Notes: generated by a model from the sequence alone, not told the origin. 61,874 nucleotides of DNA from Desulfobulbus sp. (GCA_003604995.1 QZJD01000094.1:1-61874); one strand, 5' to 3'; counted from the first letter of the stretch, positions 8,568 through 18,051 are shown. Translations and numbers: made by a program.

Positions 8568-10211
8568 CTACCGGTATTCACCAAAGACTTTTCGCAAAAC
8601 CCCGCAGATCTCGCCAAGGGTGCAGTAGCCGCGCACTGCGGCCAGCACCGGCTCCATGAGCGGCGCCTCCGTCCGGGCCGCGCTCTCCAGTTCCGCAAGC
8701 GCCCGGGCGGTCCGCTCCTGGTCGCGGCCGGCCCTCACCTCGGCCAGGCGCCTCCGCTGTGCCTCCTCCTGAGCCGGATCGACGCGCAGGACCGGTACGG
8801 AGCGTTCCTCGGCCACCTGGTAGTCGTTCACCCCGACGATGATCCGCTCGCCGGTTTCGATTTCCTGCTGGTAGCGGTAGCTGGCCTCCTCGATCTGGCC
8901 CTGGATGAAGCCGTCCTCGATGCAGGCGACCACCCCGCCGGCCTCGTCGATCCGATCGATCAGGGCGCGCGCTTCCGCCTCCAGGGAGTCGGTGAGCTGC
9001 TCGATATAATACGATCCGGCCAGCGGGTCAACCGAATCCGCCACCCCGGATTCGCAGGCAATGATCTGCTGGGTGCGCAGGGCGGTGCGCACCGCCTCCT
9101 CGGTGGGCAGGCCCAGCGCCTCGTCGCGGGAATTGGTGTGCAGGGACTGGGTGCCGCCAAGCACCGCGGCCAGGGCTTGGATGGTCACCCGGACGATGTT
9201 GTTGTCGATCTGCTGGGCGGTCAGCGAACTGCCCGCGGTCTGGGTATGGAAGCGCAGCATGCGGGCGGCCGGGCTCTGCGCGGCGAAGCGTTCGCGCATG
9301 ATCCTTGCCCACAGCCGCCGCGCCGCCCGGAACTTGGCCACCTCCTCCAGGAGGTTGGACGAGGCGTTGAAGAAAAAGGCGAGGCGCCGGGCAAAGACTT
9401 CCAGTTCCAGGCCGGCATCCAGGGCGGTTTGGACATAGGTGATCCCGTTGGCCAGGGTGAAGGCGATCTCCTGGGCCGCGGTGGCCCCTGCCTCGCGGAT
9501 GTGGTAGCCGGAAATGGAGATGGTGTTGAACTGGGGTGCATGGGCCGCGCACCAGCGGAAGATATCGGTGATCAGCCGCAGGCTGGGCCGGGGCGGAAAG
9601 ATATAGGTGCCCCGGGCCACGTACTCCTTGAGGATATCGTTCTGGATAGTGCCCTGCAGCCGTTCCGGGCCGACGCCCTGCTTTTCCGCCACCGCAGCGT
9701 ACATGGCGAGCAGGATCATCGCCGGCGCGTTGATGGTCATGGAGGTGGAGATTTTGCCCAGGGGGATGTGCTCGAACAGGGTCTCCATGTCGGCCAGGGA
9801 GTCGATGGCCACCCCAACTCGGCCCACCTCGCCGCGGCTCATGGGGTGGTCCGAGTCGTAGCCGATCTGGGTGGGCAGGTCAAAGGCCACGGACAGGCCG
9901 GTCTGCCCCTGATCGAGCAGGTAGCGGTAGCGGCGGTTGGACTCGCTCGCGGTGGAGAAGCCGGCGTACTGGCGCATGGTCCACAGGCGGCCCCGGTACA
10001 TGGTGGGCTGCACGCCTCGGGTGAAGGGGTAGCGGCCGGGAAAGCCGATGTTCTCCAGGTACTCGTCGCTGATCGCCGCCGGCATTGCCAGGCGGGGGAT
10101 CTCGCCGCCGCCGGGCCGGGTGAACTGTTTCTGCCGTTCCGGGGAGCGGGTCAGTGCTTTTTTCAGCTCTCCCTCTTCCCAGTCGCGCAGGGCGGGATGC
10201 TTGTCGGTCAT
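8568..10211 (-). CDS. mcmA: Methylmalonyl-CoA mutase, large (catalytic) subunit
   Basis: The 547-residue TIM-barrel subunit of B12-dependent methylmalonyl-CoA mutase interconverts (R)-methylmalonyl-CoA and succinyl-CoA. Typical segments are [62 protein letters not shown] and [17 protein letters not shown]. There is no C-terminal cobalamin domain; that is supplied by the separate 137-residue subunit upstream, the arrangement known from archaea and several anaerobes. The ATG overlaps the meaB stop. Mutase rather than isobutyryl-CoA mutase is supported by mce and pcc. Confidence 0.94.
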   Translation of the reverse strand: MTDKHPALRDWEEGELKKALTRSPERQKQFTRPGGGEIPRLAMPAAISDEYLENIGFPGRYPFTRGVQPTMYRGRLWTMRQYAGFSTASESNRRYRYLLDQGQTGLSVAFDLPTQIGYDSDHPMSRGEVGRVGVAIDSLADMETLFEHIPLGKISTSMTINAPAMILLAMYAAVAEKQGVGPERLQGTIQNDILKEYVARGTYIFPPRPSLRLITDIFRWCAAHAPQFNTISISGYHIREAGATAAQEIAFTLANGITYVQTALDAGLELEVFARRLAFFFNASSNLLEEVAKFRAARRLWARIMRERFAAQSPAARMLRFHTQTAGSSLTAQQIDNNIVRVTIQALAAVLGGTQSLHTNSRDEALGLPTEEAVRTALRTQQIIACESGVADSVDPLAGSYYIEQLTDSLEAEARALIDRIDEAGGVVACIEDGFIQGQIEEASYRYQQEIETGERIIVGVNDYQVAEERSVPVLRVDPAQEEAQRRRLAEVRAGRDQERTARALAELESAARTEAPLMEPVLAAVRGYCTLGEICGVLRKVFGEYR

Positions 10212-11128
10212 GATTGCGGTTCCTGTTGCAGTTGGATGATGATCTCTTCCGCCGCCAGCCGCGGGTCGGCGTTCCGGAGGCCGGCGGCGGCCAGCGCCGC
10301 GAGTTTTGGCCGCAGCAGGGCCTGCGCCCAGTCCAGGGTTTCCAGGGTAAAGGCCTGTTCACGCTTTCGGTGCAGGGTTCCATCTTTGCGGTACTGCTGA
10401 ACAAGCGCGTCGATCCGGGCGAGCAGCGTATCGATGCCCTGGTCCTCGCTGGCTACGGTCCTGTGCAGGCGCAGGTCGCGGTCCTCGGCCCGGGCAAAGA
10501 CCGCGGCCAGGTCCAGGGCCAGCTTCCCGCTGCCCGGCTGGTCCGCCTTGTTGACCACGATCAGGTCCGCCACCTCAAGGATTCCTGCCTTCATCGCCTG
10601 GATCTCGTCGCCGAAGCCGGGCGCCAGGACCATCACCGTCAGGTCGGCCAGGCGGACGATGTCCATCTCGCTCTGGCCTACGCCCACGGTCTCCAGCAGC
10701 ACCGTGGTGCAGCCGCTGGCGGCCATGATCCGGGCCGCGGCCCCGGCGGCGGCGCACAGGCCGCCGAGCCGGCCCCGGGTGGCCATGGAACGGACCACCA
10801 CTTCCCGGTCCAGGGCGTGGTCCATCATCCTGATGCGGTCACCGAGCACCGCCCCGCCGGACAATGGCGAAGAGGGGTCCACGGCGACAATGCCCACCCG
10901 CTGCCCCTGGTCGCGCAGGTGCCGGACCAGGCCGCCGGTGAGGGTGGATTTGCCAGCGCCGGGCGGGCCGGTCATCCCGATGAGCAGTGCCGCTGCAATG
11001 CGTTCCCGGTCTAGGCCGGCGAGGAGCGCCGCCCCTTCCCGGCTCTGTTCCTCGACCAGGGAAATGGCGCGGCCGATGGCGCGCGGGTCGCCCGCATGGA
11101 GGCGGCCAAGGAGATCCTGGATGTTCAT
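10208..11128 (-). CDS. meaB: MeaB/ArgK-family GTPase, mutase chaperone
   Basis: The 306-residue G3E-family GTPase protects and reactivates methylmalonyl-CoA mutase by gating B12 loading. It shows a P-loop [10 protein letters not shown] (about 55-64), a [15 protein letters not shown] switch segment, ETVGVGQSE and the base-recognition NKAD. It sits between the B12 subunit (TAATG overlap) and the catalytic subunit (ATGA overlap), so its translation is coupled to both partners. Confidence 0.93.
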   Translation of the reverse strand: MNIQDLLGRLHAGDPRAIGRAISLVEEQSREGAALLAGLDRERIAAALLIGMTGPPGAGKSTLTGGLVRHLRDQGQRVGIVAVDPSSPLSGGAVLGDRIRMMDHALDREVVVRSMATRGRLGGLCAAAGAAARIMAASGCTTVLLETVGVGQSEMDIVRLADLTVMVLAPGFGDEIQAMKAGILEVADLIVVNKADQPGSGKLALDLAAVFARAEDRDLRLHRTVASEDQGIDTLLARIDALVQQYRKDGTLHRKREQAFTLETLDWAQALLRPKLAALAAAGLRNADPRLAAEEIIIQLQQEPQS

Positions 11129-11541
11129 TAGCGGTGGCGGCGGTGATGCTCTTCGCAGGCCTTGGTGAAGGCGGCGATGATCGTCGCCGCCGGGGTGCCG
11201 GGGGTGAAAATGGCTTGAATGCCGGCCTGCCGCAGAATGTCGACGTCTTCCTCCGGGATGATCCCGCCGCCCAGCACCGGGATGTCCCCGGCGCCGGCCT
11301 GGTTCAGGGCCTCGATCACCGCGGGAAAGAGGCGCAGGTGCGCGCCGGACATGGAGGAAAGCCCGACCGCGGCCACGTCCTCCTGAATCGCCGCCGCGGC
11401 GATTTCCTCGGCGGTGCGGCGGATGCCGGTGTAGATCACCTCGAAGCCCGCGTCGCGCAATGCCCGGACGATGAACTTGGCGCCCCGGTCATGGCCGTCC
11501 AGGCCCGGTTTGCCGATCAGAACCCTGTACTGTTCAGCCAT
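11128..11541 (-). CDS. mcmB: Methylmalonyl-CoA mutase, B12-binding (small) subunit
   Basis: The 137-residue Rossmann-like cobalamin-binding domain carries [10 protein letters not shown], which contains the DxHxxG motif with the His that ligates cobalt, followed by GLSSMSGAH and a GGGIIP loop for the nucleotide tail. It pairs with the catalytic subunit two genes downstream to form the holo-mutase. ATG 11541 is selected because residues upstream in this frame come from the antisense of sucD; it overlaps the sucD stop by 8 bp, and meaB starts in its stop codon. Confidence 0.93.
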   Translation of the reverse strand: MAEQYRVLIGKPGLDGHDRGAKFIVRALRDAGFEVIYTGIRRTAEEIAAAAIQEDVAAVGLSSMSGAHLRLFPAVIEALNQAGAGDIPVLGGGIIPEEDVDILRQAGIQAIFTPGTPAATIIAAFTKACEEHHRRHR

Positions 11542-12418
11542 GGCTACTGTCTCCGAAGATGGCGAGGCAAAAGGAACCGAGGTCGCCCAGGCTGTCGCAG
11601 ACTTGGACCCCGTGGCTGCGCAGCACATCGATCTTGGCCCGGGCCGTGCCGGTACCGCCGCTGATGATTGCGCCGGCGTGGCCCATGCGCCGGCCCGGCG
11701 GCGCAGTGAGCCCGGCAATGAAGCCCACCACCGGCTTGCGCACCTGCTCGGCGATGAAGCGGGCGGCATGCTCCTCGGCGGTGCCGCCGATCTCGCCGAC
11801 CAGGATGATCCCGGTGGTCTGTTCGTCCCGGTTGAAGGCGTCCAGGCAATCGATGAAGGAGGTCCCCACCACCGGATCGCCGCCGATGCCGACACAGGTG
11901 GACTGGCCCAGGCCCACCCGGCCCAGCTGGTCCACCACCTCGTAGGTCAGGGTGCCGGAGCGGGAAACCACGCCGATGTGGCCGGGGGTATGGATATGGC
12001 CGGGCATGATCCCCACCTTGCAGACCCCCGGCGCGATGATTCCCGGGCAGTTGGGTCCGATGAGCCGCGATTCGCCGCCCCGGAGGGCGCTGCGCACCCG
12101 GAGCATGTCGTGCTCCGGGATCCCTTCGGTGATGCAGACGATGAGCCGGACCCCGGCCTCGGCCGCCTCCAGGATGGCGTCGGCGGCAAAGGGAGCCGGC
12201 ACGAAGATCAGCGAGGTGTTGGCGTCGGTCTCACCGACGGCCCGGCGCACGGTGTTGAACACCGGCACGCCCACGGCGGTCTGCCCCTCCTTGCCCGGGG
12301 TGACCCCGGCCACCAGCGTTGTCCCGTAGTCCAGGCACTGCTGCGCGTGAAAGGTTCCTTCCCGCCCGGTGATGCCCTGGACGAGGACTCTGGTGCTGGA
12401 ATCGACAAAGATGCTCAT
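11534..12418 (-). CDS. sucD: Succinyl-CoA synthetase alpha subunit
   Basis: The 294-residue CoA-binding subunit of succinate-CoA ligase conserves succinyl-CoA energy as NTP when working with SucC. Features are [12 protein letters not shown] (CoA-binding Rossmann fold), [23 protein letters not shown] and the phosphorylation loop [17 protein letters not shown] with the active His. No purine-rich ribosome site precedes the ATG. It is separated from its partner sucC by an inserted IS3-family element, although both keep the same orientation. Confidence 0.94.
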   Translation of the reverse strand: MSIFVDSSTRVLVQGITGREGTFHAQQCLDYGTTLVAGVTPGKEGQTAVGVPVFNTVRRAVGETDANTSLIFVPAPFAADAILEAAEAGVRLIVCITEGIPEHDMLRVRSALRGGESRLIGPNCPGIIAPGVCKVGIMPGHIHTPGHIGVVSRSGTLTYEVVDQLGRVGLGQSTCVGIGGDPVVGTSFIDCLDAFNRDEQTTGIILVGEIGGTAEEHAARFIAEQVRKPVVGFIAGLTAPPGRRMGHAGAIISGGTGTARAKIDVLRSHGVQVCDSLGDLGSFCLAIFGDSSHG

Positions 12419-12560
12419 AAGGTTTTTGGCGATGTGGGGGTAAGGTTTTATTTAGTGAGGTTGTCGCGCAATGCGATCAGCCAAGATATTCCGTTTGCAG
12501 GCCTGATTTCCGGGCAGCTTCAAGTTGCCTTCTGTCTGAAGTGAGGTTGGTCGTCAATAG
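12419..12560 (-). other. sucD leader between IS end and start codon
   Basis: The 142 bp between the left end of the IS element and the sucD ATG have no recognisable gene. I cannot identify a clear promoter or Shine-Dalgarno here on the minus strand, so sucD expression probably depends on transcription reading through the insertion element, or on a promoter I cannot recognise. Confidence 0.35.
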
Positions 12561-12574
12561 TGGACACGAAAACC

Positions 12575-13438
12575 CTACGCAGCTCTTTGCATTTGATAAA
12601 ATCGTCGCTCGTAGGCAGCCGGTGAAAGATAGCCAAGTTTTTTCTGCCTTCTCTGGCGGTTGTAAAAGATCTCAATGTACTCCTGGATATCGCGCATTGC
12701 TTCCTGCCGGGTCTGGTAACGCCGGTGGAAAGTCAGCTCGGTTTTCAGGGTGCCCCAGCAGCTTTCAATCGGGGCATTATCATAACAGTCGCCCCGGCGG
12801 CTCATGGATGTCTTCATTTTGAATTGTTGCAATAGGTTACGGTATTCCCTTGAACAGTACTGGCTGCCACGGTCCGAGTGATGGATAAGACCAGCAGCAG
12901 GCCGCTTGGCGGTCACCGCTTTAAACAGAGATTCGCTAACCAGGTTCTTGGTCATCCGGTTGCTCATGGCGTAGCCGACAATTTCGCCGGTGCAGATATC
13001 CTTGTGGCCGGCCAGGTAGAGCCATCCCTCATCGGTGGGAATGTAGGTAATGTCCGTCAGCCAAACCTGATTGGGCGCAGCGGCCGCAAAATTCTGGGAC
13101 AACAAGTTCTTGGCCACCGGCAGGGCGTGGTTGGAATTGGTGGTGGCTTTAAATTTTCTCTTCTGGCAGCAGCGGATGCCGAGTTCACGGCGCAATCTCT
13201 TGATCCGGCAAACTCCAACCGTCACCCCATGATCAGCCAAGTCCGCTTGCAAACGCTCTGCGCTGTAGCTTTCCCTGGTGCGACGATGGGCCGCCTTGAT
13301 CTCTGCCGCCAATCTGGCGTCCTCCCGTTGCCGGCGCGACGGTGGCCGGTCACGCCAGGCATAATAGCCACTCAAAGATACCGCCAAAGTCTGGGCCAGC
13401 ACAGGCAAGGGATAGGTGGGTCGCATAGCTTCCATCAA
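12575..13438 (-). CDS. IS3-family transposase OrfB (DDE integrase domain)
   Basis: The 287-residue catalytic half of the transposase. An HTH_21-like N-terminus is followed by an rve integrase core with WLTDITYIPT (first Asp), HHSDRGSQYCS (second Asp) and NAPIESCWGTLK (Glu), so the DDE triad is intact. The frame is -1 relative to orfA and stays open upstream to the A7G slippery run, so the active product is probably an OrfAB fusion made by programmed frameshifting, as known for this family. TTG 13438 or ATG 13435 could start independent OrfB. Confidence 0.92.
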   Translation of the reverse strand: MMEAMRPTYPLPVLAQTLAVSLSGYYAWRDRPPSRRQREDARLAAEIKAAHRRTRESYSAERLQADLADHGVTVGVCRIKRLRRELGIRCCQKRKFKATTNSNHALPVAKNLLSQNFAAAAPNQVWLTDITYIPTDEGWLYLAGHKDICTGEIVGYAMSNRMTKNLVSESLFKAVTAKRPAAGLIHHSDRGSQYCSREYRNLLQQFKMKTSMSRRGDCYDNAPIESCWGTLKTELTFHRRYQTRQEAMRDIQEYIEIFYNRQRRQKKLGYLSPAAYERRFYQMQRAA

Positions 13439-13749
13439 CGCGTACCGGGCAGCGACTCCTTGGCAAAATACGCGGCTGCTTTTTTTAAGATATCACGCTC
13501 CATCCGGACTATAGCCAGTTCCCTTTTGGTCTTGGCCAATTCAATCTCTACCTCAGTCAGTGGGCGGCGATTCTTGCCGACATCGCCAAGCTTGCCCGCC
13601 TTGGCCGCTCGCACCCAGGTCTCAAGAGTGCTTTTGGGCAATGAGAGCCGTTGGGCCACTTCTCCGGCAGAGAGGCCGCCCTCAAGCACCAACCGGGCGG
13701 TCTCTTCCCGGAACTCCTTTGTGTACCGGCCGTGCGGAATTTTTTCCAT
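13435..13749 (-). CDS. IS3-family transposase OrfA (HTH)
   Basis: The 104-residue DNA-binding half has a helix-turn-helix (about residues 8-50, with GLSAGEVAQRLSLPKSTLETW) followed by a leucine-zipper-like helix ending in ERDILKKAAAYFAKE. The AAAAAAAG run that encodes LKKA near the C-terminus is the likely -1 frameshift site. Its TGA overlaps the start of OrfB. Confidence 0.92.
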   Translation of the reverse strand: MEKIPHGRYTKEFREETARLVLEGGLSAGEVAQRLSLPKSTLETWVRAAKAGKLGDVGKNRRPLTEVEIELAKTKRELAIVRMERDILKKAAAYFAKESLPGTR

Positions 13750-13811
13750 GATGACACCTCCACTCTGGTTTATGAATGATCAGAGTTTTCGTGTCCATAA
13801 TTTTCAGCTTA

Positions 13812-13835
13812 CCTCAGTGCCTCAGTGCCTCAGTG
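13812..13835. repeat. Three tandem copies of an 8-bp unit at the sucC 3' end
   Basis: CCTCAGTG occurs three times head to tail (CACTGAGG on the coding strand). The array encodes the last residues and the stop codon of sucC, 15 bp from the IS end, so copy-number changes would alter the SucC C-terminus. Confidence 0.75.
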
Positions 13836-15012
13836 ATCCTGGTTTCCTCAACGCCTCGGTACAGATCAACCCGATCAGTTTCGCGGCGTCGGTCAGGCCG
13901 GTGGCGTTGATCAGGGGCAGGCCCGATTTCGCGAGGATTTTTCTCCCTTCCTCTACGTTGGTGCCCTCCATGCGGACCACCACCGGCACCGGCAGGCCCG
14001 TCTTGCGGGCCGCGGCGACGACGCCCTTGGCCAGGGAATCGCAGCGGAGGATGCCGCCGAAGATATTGATCAGGATACCCTTGACCCGGGTATCAGAGAG
14101 GATGATCCGCAACCCCTGCTCGATCTGTTCGGGGGTAGCGCCGCCGCCGACGTCGAGGAAGTTGGCCGGCTCGGCGCGGGCCTGCTTGATCAGGTCCATG
14201 GTGGCCATGGCCAGTCCGGCGCCGTTGACCATATTGCCGATATTGCCGTCCATGCGGATATAGTTGAGGTTGTATTTCCTTGCCTCGGCCTCCAGGGGGT
14301 CCAGGTCGGCAGGATCAAAGAACGCGGTCAGGTCCGGCTGGCGGAAGAGGGCGCTGTCGTCGATCTCGATCTTGGCGTCCAAGGCCAGGAAGTTTCCAGT
14401 CGCGGTCAGGGCCAGGGGGTTGACCTCAGCCAGGAGCAGGTCTTTTTCAACCACCAGACGGTAGAGGCGTTCCAGCAGCCCGGTAAATTTTTTGGCCGCT
14501 GAACCGCTGAGACCCAGGCCAAAGGCGATCTGGCGGAGATGAAAGGGCTGGATCCCGAGGAGGGGATCTACCTCCGCCCGGATGATGTTTTTCGGCCGGG
14601 AGGCGGCCACCTCCTCGATCTCCATGCCGCCGGCGGTGGAGGCAATGACCATGATCCGGGCCGAGGTCCGGTCCGGGAGGACGGACAGGTAGAATTCCCG
14701 GTCGATCTTCTGCCCCTGCTCCACCAGTACCCGGGAAACGGTGTAGCCCGCGTCGCCGCCTTGGGCGGTGCGCAGGATCATCCCCAGGATCGCTGCGGCG
14801 GCCTCCTTTGCCTTGGCCTTGCTTTTGGCGATGCGGATGCCGCCGGCCTTGCCGCGGCCGCCGCTGTGCACCTGGGCCTTGATCGCCACCGGGCAGCCCA
14901 GGGCTTCAACCGCGGCCATCACCTCGGCCACCGTGGTTGCGGTGCGTCCTTCCGGTACCGGCAGGCCGGCCTGGCGCAGCAAAGCCTTGGCCTGGTATTC
15001 GTGCAATTTCAT
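13822..15012 (-). CDS. sucC: Succinyl-CoA synthetase beta subunit
   Basis: The 396-residue ATP-grasp subunit binds the nucleotide and succinate. Motifs include MKLHEYQAKALLRQAGLPVP, KAQVHSGGRGKAGGI, EVNPLAL, NGAGLAMATMD and GGGATPEQ, followed by NIFGGILRCD. It is a few residues longer than usual, ending in GSLRH encoded by the CACTGAGG repeats next to the IS element. It follows prpE by 25 bp and would form the synthetase with SucD. Confidence 0.94.
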   Translation of the reverse strand: MKLHEYQAKALLRQAGLPVPEGRTATTVAEVMAAVEALGCPVAIKAQVHSGGRGKAGGIRIAKSKAKAKEAAAAILGMILRTAQGGDAGYTVSRVLVEQGQKIDREFYLSVLPDRTSARIMVIASTAGGMEIEEVAASRPKNIIRAEVDPLLGIQPFHLRQIAFGLGLSGSAAKKFTGLLERLYRLVVEKDLLLAEVNPLALTATGNFLALDAKIEIDDSALFRQPDLTAFFDPADLDPLEAEARKYNLNYIRMDGNIGNMVNGAGLAMATMDLIKQARAEPANFLDVGGGATPEQIEQGLRIILSDTRVKGILINIFGGILRCDSLAKGVVAAARKTGLPVPVVVRMEGTNVEEGRKILAKSGLPLINATGLTDAAKLIGLICTEALRKPGSLRH

Positions 15013-15037
15013 GCGTTTTGGCCTCGCGAAAAGAGGA

Positions 15038-16930
15038 TCAGGTCGGGTAGCCCAGCTTTTTCAGGTCTTCGGTGATCTCCTGGAGAATGGCCGGGTCGTC
15101 GATGGTGGAGGGCGCCCGGTACTCCTTGCCGGCGGCGATGGCCCGCATGGTGCCGCGCAGGATTTTGCCGGAGCGGGTCTTGGGCAGCCGCTTGACCACC
15201 GCGGTTTCCCGGTAGCAGGCGATGGGGCCGATCTGGTCGCGGACCATCTGGACCAGCTCCTTCTTGATTTCTTCCTCGTCGCGATTCACCCCGGCCTTGA
15301 ATACGATCAGCCCCACGGGCTTCTGGCCCTTCACCTCGTCGCTTGCGCCGATCACCGCGCACTCGGCCACCGCCGGATGGGTGGCGATGATCTCCTCCAT
15401 GGCGCCGGTGGACAGCCGGTGGCCGGCCACGTTGATCACGTCGTCCATGCGGCCCATGACGAAGACATAGCCGTCCTCATCGATGTAGCCGCCGTCGCTG
15501 GTCTCGTAGTAGCCGGGGAAGTTGTTCATGTACGATTTGACGAAGCGCTCTTCGTTGCGCCAGAGAGTGGCGAGCGTCCCCGGCGGCAGGGGCAGGCGGA
15601 TGACAATGTTGCCTTCCTGGTTCGCAGCCAGTTCCTTGCCGCCGTGATCAACCACCCGCACGTCGTAGCCCGGCACCGGCATGGTGGGCGAACCGGGCTT
15701 GACCGGAAACTGCTCGATGCCCATGGGGTTGGCGACGATGGCCCAGCCGGTCTCGGTCTGCCACCAGTGGTCGATGACCGGGATGTTCAGCAGTCGGCCG
15801 GCCCAGTGGTAGGTGTCCGGATCGAGGCGCTCGCCGGCGAGAAACAGGGTCTGGAAACCCGTCAGGTCATATTTTTTCAGGAATTCACCGTTCGGGTCCT
15901 CCTTCTTGATCGCCCTGAACGCGGTGGGCGCGGTGAACAGCGCCTTCACCTTATGTTCGTTGATCACCCGCCAGAAGGCGCCGGCATCCGGGGTGCCGAT
16001 GGGTTTGCCCTCGTAGATGATCGTGGTGCAGCCGTGCAGGAGCGGGCCGTAGACGATATAGGAATGGCCGACCACCCAGCCCACGTCCGAGGCCGCCCAG
16101 TAGACGTCGCCGGGTTTGACGTTGTAGATGTGCTGCATCGACCATTTCAGGGCCACCGCATGGCCGCCGTTGTCTCGCATCACGCCCTTGGGCATGCCGG
16201 TGGTGCCGGAGGTATAGAGGATGTACAGCGGGTCGGTGGCCTGAACCGGTACCGGCTCGGCCGGCGCGGCGTCCCGGACGATCTCGGCCCAGTTTTTATC
16301 CCGCTCGTGGTTCAGTTCCGCGGTGACGAAGTCACGCTGGAAAACAATGCATTTTTCCGGCTTGTACTCGGATTGGTCGATGGCCGAGTCAACCATGGGC
16401 TTGTAGGCCAGGGTTTTCTTGCCCTCGATGGCGCCGGAGGCGATGACCATCGCCCGCGGCCGGGCATGGTCGATGCGAATGGCCAGTTCGTGCGCGGCAA
16501 AACCGCCGAAGACCACCGAGTGGACCGCGCCCAGGCGGGCGCAGGCCAGCATGGCCACCGCCGCCTCCGGGATCATCGGCATGTAGATGATCACCGTGTC
16601 GCCTTTTTGTATGCCCTGCGCTCGCAGGGCACCGGCAAAGAGAGCCACCTGCTCCTGCAGCTCGCGGTAGGTGATTTTTTTTATTGTGCCGGTGACCGGG
16701 CTGTCGTGGATGATCGCCACCTGGTCGCCGCGGCCGTTCTCCACGTGCCGGTCCACGGCGTTGTAGCAGGTGTTCAGTTCGCCGCCCTTGAACCAGCGAT
16801 AGAAAGGAGGATTGCTCCGGTCAAGCACTTCGTCCCAGGGGCGGGACCAGTCGATGGCCCTGGCCGCCTCGGCCCAGAAAAGTTCCGGATGGTCAATGCT
16901 CTGGCGGAATTGTTCCTGATACGCCCCCAT
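15038..16930 (-). CDS. prpE: Propionyl-CoA synthetase (acyl-CoA synthetase of the PrpE type)
   Basis: The 630-residue AMP-forming ligase activates propionate with ATP and CoA. It shows the core motifs YTSGTTGMPKG, WWQTETG, GYIDEDGYVFVMGR-type hinge region, and the acetylatable Lys in LPKTRSGKI. The N-terminal YRWFKGGELNTCYNAVDRH and overall similarity by eye favour PrpE over acetyl-CoA synthetase, and heading the methylmalonyl-CoA operon supports this. The start has a good AAGGAGGAG ribosome site. Acetate use cannot be excluded. Confidence 0.88.
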   Translation of the reverse strand: MGAYQEQFRQSIDHPELFWAEAARAIDWSRPWDEVLDRSNPPFYRWFKGGELNTCYNAVDRHVENGRGDQVAIIHDSPVTGTIKKITYRELQEQVALFAGALRAQGIQKGDTVIIYMPMIPEAAVAMLACARLGAVHSVVFGGFAAHELAIRIDHARPRAMVIASGAIEGKKTLAYKPMVDSAIDQSEYKPEKCIVFQRDFVTAELNHERDKNWAEIVRDAAPAEPVPVQATDPLYILYTSGTTGMPKGVMRDNGGHAVALKWSMQHIYNVKPGDVYWAASDVGWVVGHSYIVYGPLLHGCTTIIYEGKPIGTPDAGAFWRVINEHKVKALFTAPTAFRAIKKEDPNGEFLKKYDLTGFQTLFLAGERLDPDTYHWAGRLLNIPVIDHWWQTETGWAIVANPMGIEQFPVKPGSPTMPVPGYDVRVVDHGGKELAANQEGNIVIRLPLPPGTLATLWRNEERFVKSYMNNFPGYYETSDGGYIDEDGYVFVMGRMDDVINVAGHRLSTGAMEEIIATHPAVAECAVIGASDEVKGQKPVGLIVFKAGVNRDEEEIKKELVQMVRDQIGPIACYRETAVVKRLPKTRSGKILRGTMRAIAAGKEYRAPSTIDDPAILQEITEDLKKLGYPT

Positions 16931-17113
16931 GTTCTCCTCCTTGGCGCTGCGGCCGGAAATAAAAAATCAGTACAGGTTCACGATGATGATCAATAAGAAT
17001 TTTTATCGGTTTTTCAGGATGGTTGCAAATTTTTTCTGAAACCACTGCGCAGTCTGTTTTTCGATTCCTTGCGTGCGGGACCGGGGGGCAGAGGGGTGAG
17101 CGACCGGCGGGAT
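16931..17113 (-). promoter_or_regulatory. Putative promoter region of the propionate operon
   Basis: On the minus strand TTGCAA and TAAAAA are separated by 17 bp (about 17039 down to 17011-17001), a modest sigma70-type match, placed 75-110 bp before prpE. The -10 side lies within a 25-bp stretch (TGAAAAA..GATAAAAATTCTTAT) that recurs with few changes at 20281-20305 on the plus strand. No cobalamin-riboswitch B12 box is visible. Confidence 0.35.
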
Positions 17114-18037
17114 TCAGTGTCCCTGGAGGAGCATGGCCGCCCATTCCTCCTCGTGTTCGGTGCAGAGCAGTTCCAGGCCGTTGTCGGTAAAAACTTTTTC
17201 CAGATTTTGCACCTGCTTTCCCCGCAGGATGCCGGAGAGGATCACCAGGCCCTTATCCTGGAGCAGCCGCTTGAAATCGGGCGCCATGGTGCAGAGGACA
17301 TCGTGGACGATGTTGGCGAGAATCAGATTGAAGGAGCCCTGGACCTCGGCCAGCGGTTTGTCGTCCACCGCCACCGTCCAGTCCAGGCTGTTGGCGGCCA
17401 CGTTGTGCCGGGCGACCTTGACCGCCTCCGGATCGTTGTCGATGGCCAGGACCTGGTCGGCCCCGAACATAGCCGCGGCCATGGCCAGGATGCCGGTGCC
17501 GGTACCCACGTCCAGTACCCGCGCCGGTTTGCCGGCCCGCGGGTTTTTGAAGCAGGGGGACATGAGGGTCAGGGCCAGCTTGGTCGAGGCGTGCTGACCG
17601 GTGCCGAAGGCCATGCCCGGATCCATGGTGATGATCTTCTGGCCGGCGGTCGGCCGGTACTCTTCCCAGGAGGGCTTGATCACCAGGCCGGGGATGATCT
17701 CCCTGGCGGTAAAAAATTGCTGCCAGCTCGTGGCCCAGTCCTGGTCGTCGATAACCTCACCCTGGGGGGTGTTCGGGATCAGATTGTAGATGGCGTACAG
17801 CTTTTCCATCTCAACGGTCACGCTTTTCAGAATGGTCTCCGACTCCGCCTCCACGCTTTCCTTGGTGCGGGTGTCGGTCAGGGGGAAGAAGGTGGTAATC
17901 TCATTTGTCCGGCGGTCCGGCAGAGGGCGGATTTCCACCCCGTTCCGGCTCAGGACGCCGATCAGATCCGAAGCCGCCTCGGCGATCTTCGTGGGACAGG
18001 TCAAGGACACTTTCAGCCATTTATTCGGGGTGTTCAT
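17114..18037 (-). CDS. prmA: Ribosomal protein L11 methyltransferase
   Basis: The 307-residue SAM-dependent enzyme trimethylates ribosomal protein L11. The N-terminal L11-recognition domain (about 1-110) is followed by a class I methyltransferase with DPGMAFGTGQHAST, LDVGTGTGILAMAA (SAM loop), AIDNDPEAV and the NLILANIVHDVL active-site-type segment. ATG 18037 gives normal PrmA length, though AAGGAG lies 14 nt upstream. The gene is followed after 183 bp by prpE. Confidence 0.9.
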   Translation of the reverse strand: MNTPNKWLKVSLTCPTKIAEAASDLIGVLSRNGVEIRPLPDRRTNEITTFFPLTDTRTKESVEAESETILKSVTVEMEKLYAIYNLIPNTPQGEVIDDQDWATSWQQFFTAREIIPGLVIKPSWEEYRPTAGQKIITMDPGMAFGTGQHASTKLALTLMSPCFKNPRAGKPARVLDVGTGTGILAMAAAMFGADQVLAIDNDPEAVKVARHNVAANSLDWTVAVDDKPLAEVQGSFNLILANIVHDVLCTMAPDFKRLLQDKGLVILSGILRGKQVQNLEKVFTDNGLELLCTEHEEEWAAMLLQGH

Positions 18038-18051
18038 TTTCTTATGAGGTA

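Larger units (their letters stand above)
12561..13797 (-). mobile_element. IS3-family insertion sequence, apparently intact
   Basis: The 1237-bp element is bounded by inverted repeats: TGGACACGAAAACCCT at 12561 and its near-complement ending at 13797 (TGGACACGAAAACTCT read on the minus strand). It holds overlapping orfA and orfB on the minus strand with a complete DDE triad and a slippery A7G sequence at about 13479-13486. The flanks (ATAG on the left, TAAT on the right) do not show a target-site duplication, so the insertion is old or one flank has changed. It lies between sucC and sucD, in the operon's orientation. Confidence 0.88.

Noticed and set aside
12555-13801. Target-site duplication of the IS3 element
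   Set aside because: The flanks ATAG and TAAT differ; no 3-5 bp direct repeat can be aligned at the defined ends.
16931-17113. Cobalamin riboswitch before the B12-dependent operon
   Set aside because: No B12-box (GCCACTG) or related conserved segment is visible in the region before prpE or before sucD.
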